Assembly: GCF_026262505.1 (NCBI RefSeq)
Contig: NC_067203.1
Span: forward strand, 10,912,001 to 10,976,000
Direction of reading: 5' to 3'
Source of the DNA: Trichomonas vaginalis G3
Taxonomy: Eukaryota > Parabasalia > Trichomonadida > Trichomonadidae
DNA length: 64,000 nt
Shown here piece by piece: positions 1 to 9,500 of the stretch; within the stretch, counting starts at the first letter, position 1, and every line of letters starts with the position of its first letter. The position numbers were made by a program, and so were the translations under genes. The notes under the pieces were generated by a model that was given only the letters and a program-made list of their open reading frames with translations, did no database searches and had not been told where the DNA came from.

Positions 1-69
1 AAAGAAGACTTACCGCTACTGAAAGAAAAAATAACAGAGTATTTTGACAACTTCAAACAAGTAGGGTAG
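1..69 (+). CDS. KilA-N/DUF3627-type protein, last 22 codons (Maverick A)
   Basis: The first 56 bases are identical to the 3' end of the complete KilA-N/DUF3627 gene of Maverick B at 56,421-57,287. The reading frame is the same and closes at position 69. Only the C-terminal tail is visible, so the rest of the gene lies left of the window. The last few codons differ from copy B. Confidence 0.8.
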   Translation, partial: KEDLPLLKEKITEYFDNFKQVG

Positions 70-84
70 ATGAACCATTTATTT

Positions 85-1059
85 TTATTGACTTTTTACA
101 ATTTGAACTTTGTTTGCGTAGATATGAATTCTGAAAGAAGTATGAGGGTCTTGTATGACTTTGTACTTCTCCCATAGTTCATGTCTGTCAAACTTACCTG
201 CCATGGACTCTTTCATAAGTTCCATGAAATCGTCTTCGGACAATCCGGGGAAAAGTATAATGTCAGTCAGTATTCTTTTAACATCCTTACTTAAACTCTT
301 TGCTGTCTGTACACAAATGACAACTGAGATGTTAAAGTGTCTGAGCTTCTTAAGAATTCGACACATATCTTGTTTTCTGTTCTTTAACAAAGGATGAGAA
401 GCAAAGTCATCTAAGATAAGAAGACATCTATGAGGGTAAGTCTTCCAATCGTAAGATTGCAATTTCTTCGAAATGTATTCTATCTCTTTCTGTTTGTTTC
501 TGAAGTGTTTCTTCTCTAATATTCTCTGCATTTCCTCATTTGGGTCTTTGAACTTAGAATTTATATACTCATTTATAGCATTATACTTCAAAACTCTTCT
601 TTGGTACTTCTTTATCCAATCTAACAACTCAGTATCCTTTATACATACTAACTTAGACTTCTTTATAATATCTTTGAACGAATTGACGGTTTGGTCAAAT
701 TGACCAGAAGTACTACAAATGACTACTAACTCATAGAATGGGTTCTTCTCATCTAGTTCTTGTTGTTGTGCAGCCATTTTAAGATAAGTGAAAGTCTTAC
801 CCGACCCAGGTGGTGCAATTAGACCTGTTATACCATTCTGAGCAAATAAGAACTTGTCATGTATAGGCTTTATCTGAGCATTTTCTAACTTCCTCTTGTT
901 CTTGTTTAAAACATTCTCAAATTTCTTGTCAATGTCAGCAAACTTTTTTTCTAACATATTTTTAGAAAAATTAAAATTTTTATCTTTTAGAAAATGACTA
1001 GCGATTTCACTATCTATATTCGAGACAAACTTTTTGACAGCAAAACATCTGTCGACCAT
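85..1059 (-). CDS. FtsK/HerA-type genome packaging ATPase (Maverick A)
   Basis: The 324-residue product has a Walker A motif APPGSGKTF near residue 85 and a Walker B stretch CLLILDDFASH near residue 215, with hydrophobic strands before each. This is the pattern of the A32/FtsK-HerA ATPases that pump DNA into capsids in Polintons, virophages and large DNA viruses. A clear homologue lies in Maverick B at 46,977. The two share the spacing of the motifs, a KKH/DKHH helix between them and a C-terminal LRH/VRH-x-ILTD region. The gene ends 15 bp from the convergent KilA-N gene. Function is inferred from motifs. Confidence 0.85.
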   Translation of the reverse strand: MVDRCFAVKKFVSNIDSEIASHFLKDKNFNFSKNMLEKKFADIDKKFENVLNKNKRKLENAQIKPIHDKFLFAQNGITGLIAPPGSGKTFTYLKMAAQQQELDEKNPFYELVVICSTSGQFDQTVNSFKDIIKKSKLVCIKDTELLDWIKKYQRRVLKYNAINEYINSKFKDPNEEMQRILEKKHFRNKQKEIEYISKKLQSYDWKTYPHRCLLILDDFASHPLLKNRKQDMCRILKKLRHFNISVVICVQTAKSLSKDVKRILTDIILFPGLSEDDFMELMKESMAGKFDRHELWEKYKVIQDPHTSFRIHIYANKVQIVKSQ

Positions 1060-1102
1060 AAAATCTTACATAGTGTAAACAAGAAAGGTGAATTTGTTCT
1101 AA

Positions 1103-1444
1103 AGTTCTGTTTCGGAATATGACAAGAACCATAAAACATTAAGCAGAGAAGTCTTAAAATTTGTCAATGACAGACTTGTTGACAGAGATGACGCCGATTG
1201 GAAAGATGAAGTCCAACAAAAGTTCTTAGAATGCAAAGAAGACACATGCGCTGTTCTTGAAGATGAAATAGAAAACAGAATAGATGAGCTATTAAAGGAC
1301 AAAGAACTTTTACATAAATATAGTTGCGCCAAATTTGACATAACTCCACCAGAAAAGAAGAAGAGAGAAAAGAAAGAAAAGAAAGTAGAAGAAGAGAAGA
1401 AAGAACCTGAACCAGTTCCAGAGAAAAAGAAATTTGACATGTAA
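1103..1444 (+). CDS. Lys/Glu-rich protein or fragment of unknown function (Maverick A)
   Basis: This plus-strand frame stays open for about 113 codons between two minus-strand genes. Its product is strongly charged, with a helical middle containing KFVNDRLVDRDDADWKDE and a tail of alternating Lys/Glu and Pro. The composition looks like real protein rather than chance. No family is recognised and the 5' limit is uncertain. Confidence 0.4.
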   Translation, partial: SSVSEYDKNHKTLSREVLKFVNDRLVDRDDADWKDEVQQKFLECKEDTCAVLEDEIENRIDELLKDKELLHKYSCAKFDITPPEKKKREKKEKKVEEEKKEPEPVPEKKKFDM

Positions 1445-1460
1445 AAATAAAATTTTATTT

Positions 1461-1880
1461 TTAGAACATTTCTGGGTCAATGTCAATGTTCTCTTCCTCT
1501 TTAGGAGTAAACACTGGCTTAGACTCTAAAATCTTTTTACCCAACTTACCTTGAACTTCAACTATCTTAGACTCATAATATTCATAGTCGTCTGCTTTCT
1601 TTGGTTCATAAGGTATAACAAGTTTGTATGCTTTACCTTCTTCGAGTTTTGAGAACTTTCTGTCAAAATTTTCTTTGACTGTTAACAAACCTTCTATGTC
1701 TAAGTCTTCAAAAGTTGCACCACTTTTTCTAACAACAGCAAACTTAACTGGTGCAATGTTCCAAATTTTGTCAAATGTAGACTTTTCAAAATTGTAGAAG
1801 TAAACATTCAAATATGCGAATGGAGCTAACTTATCTTTGACTGCTGTCATGTACTTATTTACTGAGATGAATTTCGTCAT
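1461..1880 (-). CDS. Conserved-looking Maverick protein of unknown function
   Basis: The product is 139 residues with alternating strands and charged loops and an acidic tail ending IDIDPEMF. The Maverick B minus-strand gene at 57,628-58,101 has a similar length and a similar acidic end (EEIDPEAI), so the two may fill the same slot. A small nucleic-acid-binding beta-barrel is conceivable, but no diagnostic motif is seen. An ATG opens the frame, 36 bp downstream of the helicase remains. Confidence 0.6.
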   Translation of the reverse strand: MTKFISVNKYMTAVKDKLAPFAYLNVYFYNFEKSTFDKIWNIAPVKFAVVRKSGATFEDLDIEGLLTVKENFDRKFSKLEEGKAYKLVIPYEPKKADDYEYYESKIVEVQGKLGKKILESKPVFTPKEEENIDIDPEMF

Positions 1881-1915
1881 CTTTTCTATCGGATAAAAAA
1901 TTATTTTTTTAAAAT

Positions 1916-3150
1916 TTACTCAGAAAAAATTTTCTTTGTATATACACCATTCTGAACATCTAAAAGACTTTTGACATTTGCCAAGAATGTTCGTTTAGAA
2001 GCTGCCATATAACCATATTCTTGACAATATTGTTTATACGAATCGTACAATGACCTTTCATCTAATGACACAAAGTCAGTTTCATCTATGAACAGTTCAT
2101 ATACACTCTTGTTTGCTTCTAACAATGTTTGTCTCTCTTCGGTATGTGGAATTTGTCTTGGATTGAACTTAGAAATATCTAATGTCATGAAATATGAGAA
2201 CAAGTGGTTGTAAAAGTCAGATGTCAAAGTTTCTGCTAAGTCGTCAAAATATTCTGTATCTTGCATATGAGAATCTGACGTTCTGACAACTACATATCTT
2301 CTGTCAGAACTTTCTAACTTCATCGAACAACATTGTTTGAAACCATAATGAAGTTTGCAACATTTTCACAAACTCTTTGGTCTTTATACTTTCTTTCAAC
2401 AACTCCAACTTTGTCTGTTATAAGACTCTTCAAAGCATCTGAGTTCAAAACTTTTGTTGTATCTATACTTTGAAGTTCATTGCAAACTATAAGTTTCATA
2501 TTCTCTATTGAGGAGTTAAACTTGCCACAGATGTTTTCTAAGTTTGTCATATTCGGATTCGAATAACCTTCTAACAGTTTGCATAAGATATCTGTAAAGA
2601 ATGTGTTCTTACCTGTTCCTTGTTTTCCAATTATAATGAGAGCAGTTTCATTTTTAGCACTTGGATGTTGTAAGATATTTGCAAAACCAACATAAGATAT
2701 ACTCATAAACCTTTTCGTTTCCATTGCATATAATTTCTTTGACATGGTCTAACCAAGCTTCTATAATATTTTCTTTCCATTCTACTTGTTCATATTTATA
2801 TCCAGTGAAGATAGAATAGAAGTTTGGAGAAGGTGTATAAACTTTTATACCACGAACTGAAAAATCTTCTAACTTTGACAATAAGATATCCCAAGCATCT
2901 AACATCTTCATGCCAACTTGTACACTTTTATTTTCTTAAGTTTCTGTCTACATTCTTGTTCAGACACTATTGTTGCTCTTGGTTTGTTAAAGACAACATC
3001 CCATTCTTTCATGACATAACATTCTGGGGCAGAGTCAACATAAATGACTAAACGTTTCAAATTCTCGACTGCTTTGTTATAGTCTCTAAATGGACACATA
3101 TTTCTGAATGCTTGGAAGTCATAAAAATCTGAAACATCTATTCTGTACAT
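1916..3150 (-). pseudogene. Superfamily 3 (D5/DUF5906-like) helicase remains (Maverick A)
   Basis: The minus strand carries pieces of one helicase. They include a Walker A loop GKQGTGKNTF, a Walker B-like strand KLIVCNEL and a motif C-like NFIMVSNN. This order and spacing are those of SF3 helicases of the D5/primase-helicase type that replicate viral and plasmid DNA. The remains are broken, with about three breaks. SF3 helicases are known from virophages and some Polinton-like viruses. Maverick B instead shows a protein-primed polymerase in its visible part. Confidence 0.75.
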
Positions 3151-3179
3151 TTTTATAAAAATAAAAAAATATTATTTTT

Positions 3180-3296
3180 TTATTCTTGACTTTGTTGTTG
3201 CATTTGTTGTTCTTGAGCTATTTGTTGTTGAAGTTGTTCTTGTAATACAATACTTTCACCAGTTGCATCTTCCAATTCGAAACTTTCTGCCGTCAT
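3180..3296 (-). CDS. Short Gln-rich peptide (Maverick A)
   Basis: An ATG-initiated frame of 38 codons encodes an acidic start (SFELEDATGES) and a Gln-rich tail with QEQLQQQ repeats. It could be a small gene or the end of the decayed gene next to it. It lies between the helicase remains and capsid-like remains. No family is recognised. Confidence 0.35.
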   Translation of the reverse strand: MTAESFELEDATGESIVLQEQLQQQIAQEQQMQQQSQE

Positions 3297-4039
3297 TGAC
3301 AATACATAGGACATAAAAGTTTTACAGGAACAAAGTTTGCGTCAACTAATGTCAACGTTATACTTGCCAAAGTGTTTGAGTTCACTAAGGTTGAAAATTC
3401 TGCATTCGAATGAACAATAGCAAACCAGCAGAGAAAGTATTGTTTATACGCATAAAGTATCTTTTGGTCATAATAGTTTCTGTCGACATTCGATAATACT
3501 TTGAACCTAAGTTTGAAACAATATATAGATTGGTGTGCTTAATGTCAATGGAATAGACATTCCTTGTATGACACCTTTTCCTGTTATAGGAAACTGTTGG
3601 TAGTAAAAACCAGAAATAAGTTTTGTATTATAGCTCATATCGTTTTAGTAAACTCAGTCGGACATCCAACATAATGAAACCTGCTCTAGTTTGCAGCACA
3701 TGTTACACCCGTACTTAAAGTATTAAATAAGTCAACAAACCTGTTGGTGGTATATCTGAGTAAGTATCTTCAAAGGAGTATTTTTTACCATTCACAACAA
3801 TAAAGTCTTCTGGTGTCAAAAGAGCAAAACAGGCTTTAGTCGTCATTGTGTTTAAGGTTAGTTTACAATATCGTCCTTGAGGACTTTGTAAGTTTGTTGT
3901 TATAGAATTATATGACTCAGGGTTTTTAGTCGTAATAGTATAAACATTATGTCTTCTGCCATTTACTTAGCAAATAAACTTTAATGAAATGTGTGGTCGT
4001 CAAATATTTTTATAACGTCTGGGAAACTATATTTTAAGT
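3297..4039 (-). pseudogene. Decayed Maverick gene, possibly capsid-related
   Basis: No long frame is open here, but several short minus-strand frames have protein-like composition, with aromatic and Pro/Gly-rich beta-strand-like segments such as FYYQQFPITGKG. That texture resembles the minor capsid-type genes of Maverick B at 46,079 and 62,056. It is heavily broken. The assignment to a capsid family is only a guess from composition and position. Confidence 0.4.
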
Positions 4040-4483
4040 TCAACGTTTCACCTCCTTCATAACGTATATCTTGTCAATGACATTATATGAAACACCACAG
4101 CAACTAATGTCGGGTTCTATTTCTTTGATGTTTATATCGTCTGCCTCTGTCAAAAGTTTCAATAGTTCTTTCAAAACTTCATGAGGTGCAATGACATATG
4201 AGTTCACTTTTACAGGGTTGTGTTCGACCAAGTTTAACATTATACTTAAAGCTTGACAAATCTTCTCCTGAGTTTGAAGTTTGTCTTTCAGTTGTTGGTA
4301 GTCGTTTCGAATATCTGCAACAGAACTTAAGTCTCTGTTAACTTCAGGATATGTTGGTTCTTTTACAGGAACAATTGTTATACCATCTTCGTCTTCGTAT
4401 GGTTTCCCCACTTCAACATCTCTGTCTTTGACATTGACAATAACACTTTGACTGTTTGTTTGAGTTGGTGAATTTAACTTCAC
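4040..4483 (-). CDS. Maverick CCG-motif protein, homologue of the 48,287 gene
   Basis: The product has a charged, disordered N-terminal half with Asp/Glu/Val/Pro. A helical C-terminal half contains LLKLLTEADD and the signature EPDISCCG. The Maverick B gene at 48,287-48,937 has the matching sequence DPEIECCG after the same two helices, so both are one conserved Maverick family. Function is unknown. The start is uncertain because coding-like sequence continues upstream of the first usable codon. Confidence 0.6.
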   Translation of the reverse strand: MKLNSPTQTNSQSVIVNVKDRDVEVGKPYEDEDGITIVPVKEPTYPEVNRDLSSVADIRNDYQQLKDKLQTQEKICQALSIMLNLVEHNPVKVNSYVIAPHEVLKELLKLLTEADDINIKEIEPDISCCGVSYNVIDKIYVMKEVKR

Positions 4484-4560
4484 ATCTGCACCGCCATTAA
4501 ACCTTTTGAAACACTTACGCTTCTATTTTTCGGAAATGACATTTTACTTAGAATAAAAAG

Positions 4561-4728
4561 ATGGACGTATTCGGATATCTTATTGAATTGAAGCAGAACA
4601 AAGTTTATACTCACAAACAATACAAATACATTGACAGAATAGTTCTTTACACAAACAATGGAAAATGTTATAGAATAGCAGTCTTTGCTGAACCTAAATA
4701 TTTCATAAAGCAAAGAAAGTTGGTATAA
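4561..4728 (+). CDS. Small basic protein, 55 residues (Maverick A)
   Basis: An ATG at 4,561 opens 55 codons of well-mixed protein-like sequence: MDVFGYLIELKQNK, then Tyr/Lys-rich strands. It sits head-to-head with the 4,040 minus gene and 5 bp before the next plus-strand frame. No family is recognised. Confidence 0.5.
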   Translation: MDVFGYLIELKQNKVYTHKQYKYIDRIVLYTNNGKCYRIAVFAEPKYFIKQRKLV

Positions 4729-4733
4729 CTGAA

Positions 4734-4979
4734 ATGGTGAAAGTTCTTGAAGCAGACAAAAATATAACTTCAAAACTGACCGATATTACTAAAGGAAAGT
4801 TTATAATACAATATTATGTCAAAACTGGCGTACTGTCAATATTTGACGGAGAGAAGTCAGTTCAAGAACAACTTACTGACCTGCTGCCAAAATCTGCTCG
4901 ATGGAAGCTGTCGTTATGCCAATCTGAGGAGCCCCAGCAGGTTTCATCGAACGAATCTTCAAAAGAGCATCTTCCGTGA
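4734..4979 (+). CDS. Small hypothetical protein overlapping the capsid gene 3' end (Maverick A)
   Basis: The 81-codon frame starts with ATG 5 bp after the preceding small gene. The first 55 residues (MVKVLEADKNITSK onward) look like a genuine folded domain. The last part overlaps the antisense 3' end of the capsid gene by about 107 bp and looks less protein-like. It may be a small gene with a shortened or extended tail. Function is unknown. Confidence 0.4.
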   Translation: MVKVLEADKNITSKLTDITKGKFIIQYYVKTGVLSIFDGEKSVQEQLTDLLPKSARWKLSLCQSEEPQQVSSNESSKEHLP

Positions 4980-6480
4980 AAAGTGCTATTGGTTTTGTAA
5001 ACTTCTTTGCTTTCAATTCATCTGGACCGTCTCTGTCACCAGTATATTGTATTTGAACTGTACCAACAGTTGAAATACCACCCATAAAGTCTTCTGAGTC
5101 AGCAAATGAAATGCCAAGCCAAAAGTTTGAACGGTCTCCATTTGTATATTGAGTTTTTTGACCTCCTGTATGAGTCCATACTTTCACATATGGCATAATA
5201 GAACTTTGCATTTCAGGGTTAATGGTTGTTGTGAAATTGTTGTTAAAGTTCATAGCATCTAATGTCAAGTTGTATGACCTCATATCCTCAACTGTAGAAT
5301 ATTCTTCTCTTGGATAATATTTGCCATCTATGTTTATATGATATTTAATACCAGGGTTGTAGAAACAAGAATAGTCATTTATAGTTCGTCTGAACAGTAC
5401 AAACATAGTATCTGCATGTTTCATTGCAGTTGTTAAAGCAATATCTGTTCTTGCACCTGGGTCAGCACTTTGGTTTCCAACTTCACCTGCAAAGTCTTTG
5501 ACAGATATTTGGTGTATAGGGAACATAAGTGGAACTGCAATATATTTGGCAGCTAAAGCATTTGAAATATCTGGGTCCAACATATAAACGGCAAGTCTGC
5601 TTTCTATTCTCTTGCATTCAAATTTTTCGCATGTGAACTTAACTGGGTCCCAAGCATCTCCAGCAGCATTGAAATAATAGTTTACTTCAGTGTTGAGGTT
5701 TGAGAAACCAAAGTCTAAGTCAACTTTGTCTTTGCAAAATTCGGCGAATGACGTTTTATTTGTTCCCTTTACGTCTGTAAGAGTGAATGGGTCTTGTGTT
5801 GGTGCAATGACTAAGTTATTTTTGCTTGGAGTAAGTTCGATAGAAATTTTTCCTGCCCAGTTTGGCAAGTATCTTAAAAACCTGAAGATGAGGAAAGATG
5901 ACAAAGGAACTCTAAGTTTCAGTTTTACTTTGGTTACTGCTGCTGCAGTTTGTCCAGAAAGGTTAACATAAACTCCTGGAACGTTAGGGTCAAGTCTTCT
6001 TATTTTCTCAATAGTTGCATACTGGTCTGTTTGTTCTCTAGCTTGTGGTTGTACTGAGTTTCTCAAAGCGAACCATTCATAGTTTGCCCATGTTACTGTT
6101 TGAACTAAGTCAGAGTTAGAATATATCTTATATCCCATGAAAACTTCTGGAGCATATTGGTATCCGACATAGAAAATTCCATTGCAACCTTTCTTGTCAG
6201 ACAACTTGGCAGAAGGTTTTATTTCAATGTCTTGTTCCACGTATAAGAATGAGTTGTCAATAGAAATAATATGAAACCTGTCGCAAGCAATATCTACTGT
6301 TGTTGAAGAACCTTCTCCAAACTCACCTACGTTTCCATAAGAAACAGCAGTTGTATATTCGTAAGTTCCAGGAACTATTTCTGACCTTCTAATGGCATTG
6401 TCGCATTCGTTATACCATTCGGAAACATTTCCGTTCATGGCATCCAAAACTGTTGGCGTTATATTCTGAGCGGCGTACAT
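4873..6480 (-). CDS. Major capsid protein, double jelly-roll type (Maverick A)
   Basis: The 535-residue product starts at an ATG and is rich in beta-strand patterns throughout. Segments such as VDIACDRFHIISIDNSFLY and VPLSSFLIFRFLRYLP resemble the strands of the first jelly roll in Polinton and virophage capsid proteins. Length and position, between small genes and a large structural protein, fit the family. The N-terminal 100 residues share a layout with the truncated frame at 63,686 in Maverick B (an IDNSF/LYNTF strand, then a YVGYQ/WIGF strand). Identification is by pattern, not by search. Confidence 0.6.
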   Translation of the reverse strand: MYAAQNITPTVLDAMNGNVSEWYNECDNAIRRSEIVPGTYEYTTAVSYGNVGEFGEGSSTTVDIACDRFHIISIDNSFLYVEQDIEIKPSAKLSDKKGCNGIFYVGYQYAPEVFMGYKIYSNSDLVQTVTWANYEWFALRNSVQPQAREQTDQYATIEKIRRLDPNVPGVYVNLSGQTAAAVTKVKLKLRVPLSSFLIFRFLRYLPNWAGKISIELTPSKNNLVIAPTQDPFTLTDVKGTNKTSFAEFCKDKVDLDFGFSNLNTEVNYYFNAAGDAWDPVKFTCEKFECKRIESRLAVYMLDPDISNALAAKYIAVPLMFPIHQISVKDFAGEVGNQSADPGARTDIALTTAMKHADTMFVLFRRTINDYSCFYNPGIKYHINIDGKYYPREEYSTVEDMRSYNLTLDAMNFNNNFTTTINPEMQSSIMPYVKVWTHTGGQKTQYTNGDRSNFWLGISFADSEDFMGGISTVGTVQIQYTGDRDGPDELKAKKFTKPIALFTEDALLKIRSMKPAGAPQIGITTASIEQILAAGQ

Positions 6481-6512
6481 TTCATATGGGTAAAAATATA
6501 GAATAGTTGGAT

Positions 6513-9500
6513 TTATATATCATAATAGAACCCACTCGGACCAAGCTTTACTTTCTTCCTGACTGAGTTTTTAACTCTTCTTTTTCCTTCATTGCCACTA
6601 CTTTCACTAGATGAAGTTACTTCTTCACTACTTTCACTTTGTTCTACTCTTCTCTTCTTCTTTGGTGTCGCTTTTGGTAACTTGCCCTCTGCTTCAAGTT
6701 GTTGCATCTTTGCCTCATGTTCACCTAGTATGTTGTAAATTTCCCATGTCCTTTTTGCCTTTGGGCTCTGGTCGCCCATCTCAGGTAACCTATATCCTAG
6801 AAAGATTTTGTCATAGTTTGTATTTGAGTCTTCGCGTATTGTTTGCATGACTCTTTCCTGAGTTTCCGGTTCAAGCTCTTCAAACAGAGCTTGTCCATAT
6901 GGAATAAGCTCGTTTCCAAATATATGTTTTTGTAGCCATTCTGGTTTTCTTTCCATGTTACCAATAATATCTTTTGTGAATGGGAAAGCTTTTACCCAAT
7001 GTTTCAGTCTTGCGTCATTTATTTCTGTAGTTGGTTTTATTTTGTCAAGGAACATGTTTTTCAATACTAACATTTCATTTGGTACTGTCCATTTGAGTTT
7101 TCTTAAATATTCATCCCTTCTCATTTCGTTGTCTGCAAAGTAAGTTTTTATGACATTTTGCAAACTTTCGTTTGCAAGGTCATGTACAATAGGTTCTCTT
7201 CCTTCTCTCTCCCTAACTTTCTTTCTAAACTCTTCACCAAATATACCATCTCTATGGTTCTGTGTAGTTCTTTGAGATAAATGTTCTAGAACGTCAGGTG
7301 TTATATTTCCTTCAGCCATGTTCATTTCATACTGGTCCAAAATATCTGCATGTTTCATATCTTTCAATGGCATTAAAGCCGCGCTGAAAATACCAGCTAT
7401 ATCTGGTTCACCATTCACTTCCATTGCGTCTACAACTTCTTGGAATTGAGGTTGTAAGTTTATGAACCACCTATCCGGATTAGCTTTATGACCCCATCTC
7501 ATTGTAGTTCCATAGTCTGCAGAAACAAAAGTAGGTTTGTTTCCATATTGGTTAGGTTCTGAATGAACTTTAAACAATGTTTCATTTCTATATGTTTTGT
7601 TGAAATTTAACCTTTTATTTTCACCGAGTTCAGCCAAAGATTGAACGTTATATGGTCGTAAGTAAAAAGGATTATTGTATTTGCGTACATTTTCTTTCAG
7701 TACTTCCATTCTATGCTGAATATTTTCATCTGATGTTGGAGTCTTTTGTATGTCGGCGAACATTTTTCGATATTCTTCTACTATGTCAGCCGAATTTTTC
7801 TTAGACTCTTGGAAAGATTCCATATTCTCCGCATACACTTGTTGAGGGTCAAGATTTTTCGGCTGTTCCAAATCTTCATCTAGTTCTGTGAAGTTAGTTT
7901 CCAAAGGAGGGACTTGTTCGTTTCCTTCAGGCTCTTCTAGCTGTTGTTGCTGAACTATTTCTTCCATGTCTGGTTGTATCTGAACTTCTTCCTGTTGAGT
8001 TTCTTGTACCTCATCTGCTGGCATTTCATATATTCCGAGACCGTTTTTAACAAGTTCCCTATCTAAGTCATCCGGACTCATAAACCTTTCTTCTTTCGTT
8101 CCGTCTCTATTTTTTACGCGTTTCATGAAGATAGTTGAATTATCATTTATCTCTGACACCAAATATCTCGGAGTAAATTCAGTCATGTCATTTGGATGAT
8201 ATGCTATTAAATCATATCCCTTAGCGAGCTTGTATTTTCCAGGTTTGAAATTATATCCCATTTGGTGCTGAACCATAAAGCTAAATAGGTTCGGGTCAGT
8301 ATTTCCTTCCTTGAACTTTCTAATAGCTTCTTTATATCTGTCACTAAAGTCAAGAGTATCTGGGTAACCATAATCTTCCTTAAGCATTTTTAAGAATTCT
8401 TGGTTTCCTTTTTCTCTACTTCTTTTATGTCCTTGCTCTGTTTGTGGTTGTTGTTGTGCAGGGTTTTGAACTGTTGGTTGCTGTGCTGGTTGTGGAGGTG
8501 GTTGTTGTGCTGGTTTTGGTTGTGGTGCTGGATTTTGAACTGTTGGTTGCTGTGCTGGATTTTGAACTGTTGGTTGTTGTGCAGGATTTTGAACTGTTGG
8601 TTTTGGTTGTTGTTGTGGTGCTGGATTTTGAACTGTTGGTTGTTGTGTTGGTTTTGGTGCATGCCTGTGTCTGTGTCCATGTGACGATGTAAATGTTTTA
8701 GGTAGTCCTGGTGCAGGTGCTTCTCTTGGAGGGTTTGGTGGTATATAAGTTCCACCAGCTGGCACATATGTTCCATCTGCAGCATAATGTCCTACCTGAC
8801 TTTTCGTTCTTAAGAAAGCATTTACTAGGTCTGTTTTGGTCTGTTGTAACTCTTTTTCTTGACTTTCCACAACAGTTGCTCTAACGGCGTCATAGGCACT
8901 TTGAACTGCCTGTCTCGTTGCTGCATCTGTTATTTTCGTCATATTTTGTGCTACTTCTCTTAACTCTTTGTCGAAACCTTCAGACTTCAGTTTCTTTCCA
9001 GATGAGAAGTCGTTCACTAGTTTCACCTTACTATGAAGAGCTTCGAAGGCATTCTTAAAGTCAGCATTCATTAAAGCTTCATTTGAACTGTCTTCATCCG
9101 CTTGTATTTTTGTCCTTATTGACCCTATAAGTTGGGCTGCTTTAGCGTTGGCTTGGGCATCTAACCAGTCATTATTAGCTTTTATATATTCTGCGCTTTT
9201 CATTGCCTTTTGCATGGCTGCGTCGTTATTTTTACTTTCTTGTGCTAAGTTTTCATACTGTACGGTTTGGTTTTGCAACTGTAAAAGTTTTTCTGCCTTT
9301 ACATTTGCTTCAACTTCTTTTTTATACTCATCGCTATCCATATATGTCTTCAGGGCTTTTTGTTTTATCTCTTCATCTTTCAGTACTTTATATTGAGTAG
9401 TATGGTTTTTCAAATTTATAACATCTTGTTCCATTTTTGCTACTTCTGCTGCTTTTTCTGACACTTTTTTCGCATATTCCTCTGTACTTAGTTCTTTCAG

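Noticed and set aside
1099-1440. Minus-strand Ser/Phe-rich 113-codon frame
   Set aside because: It is the antisense of a Lys/Glu-rich plus-strand frame with much better protein composition.
8400-8692. Plus-strand Trp/Leu/Cys-rich or Val-rich frames opposite the large structural gene
   Set aside because: They are antisense shadows of the P/Q repeat codons in the real minus-strand gene; their monotonous composition follows from the repeat.
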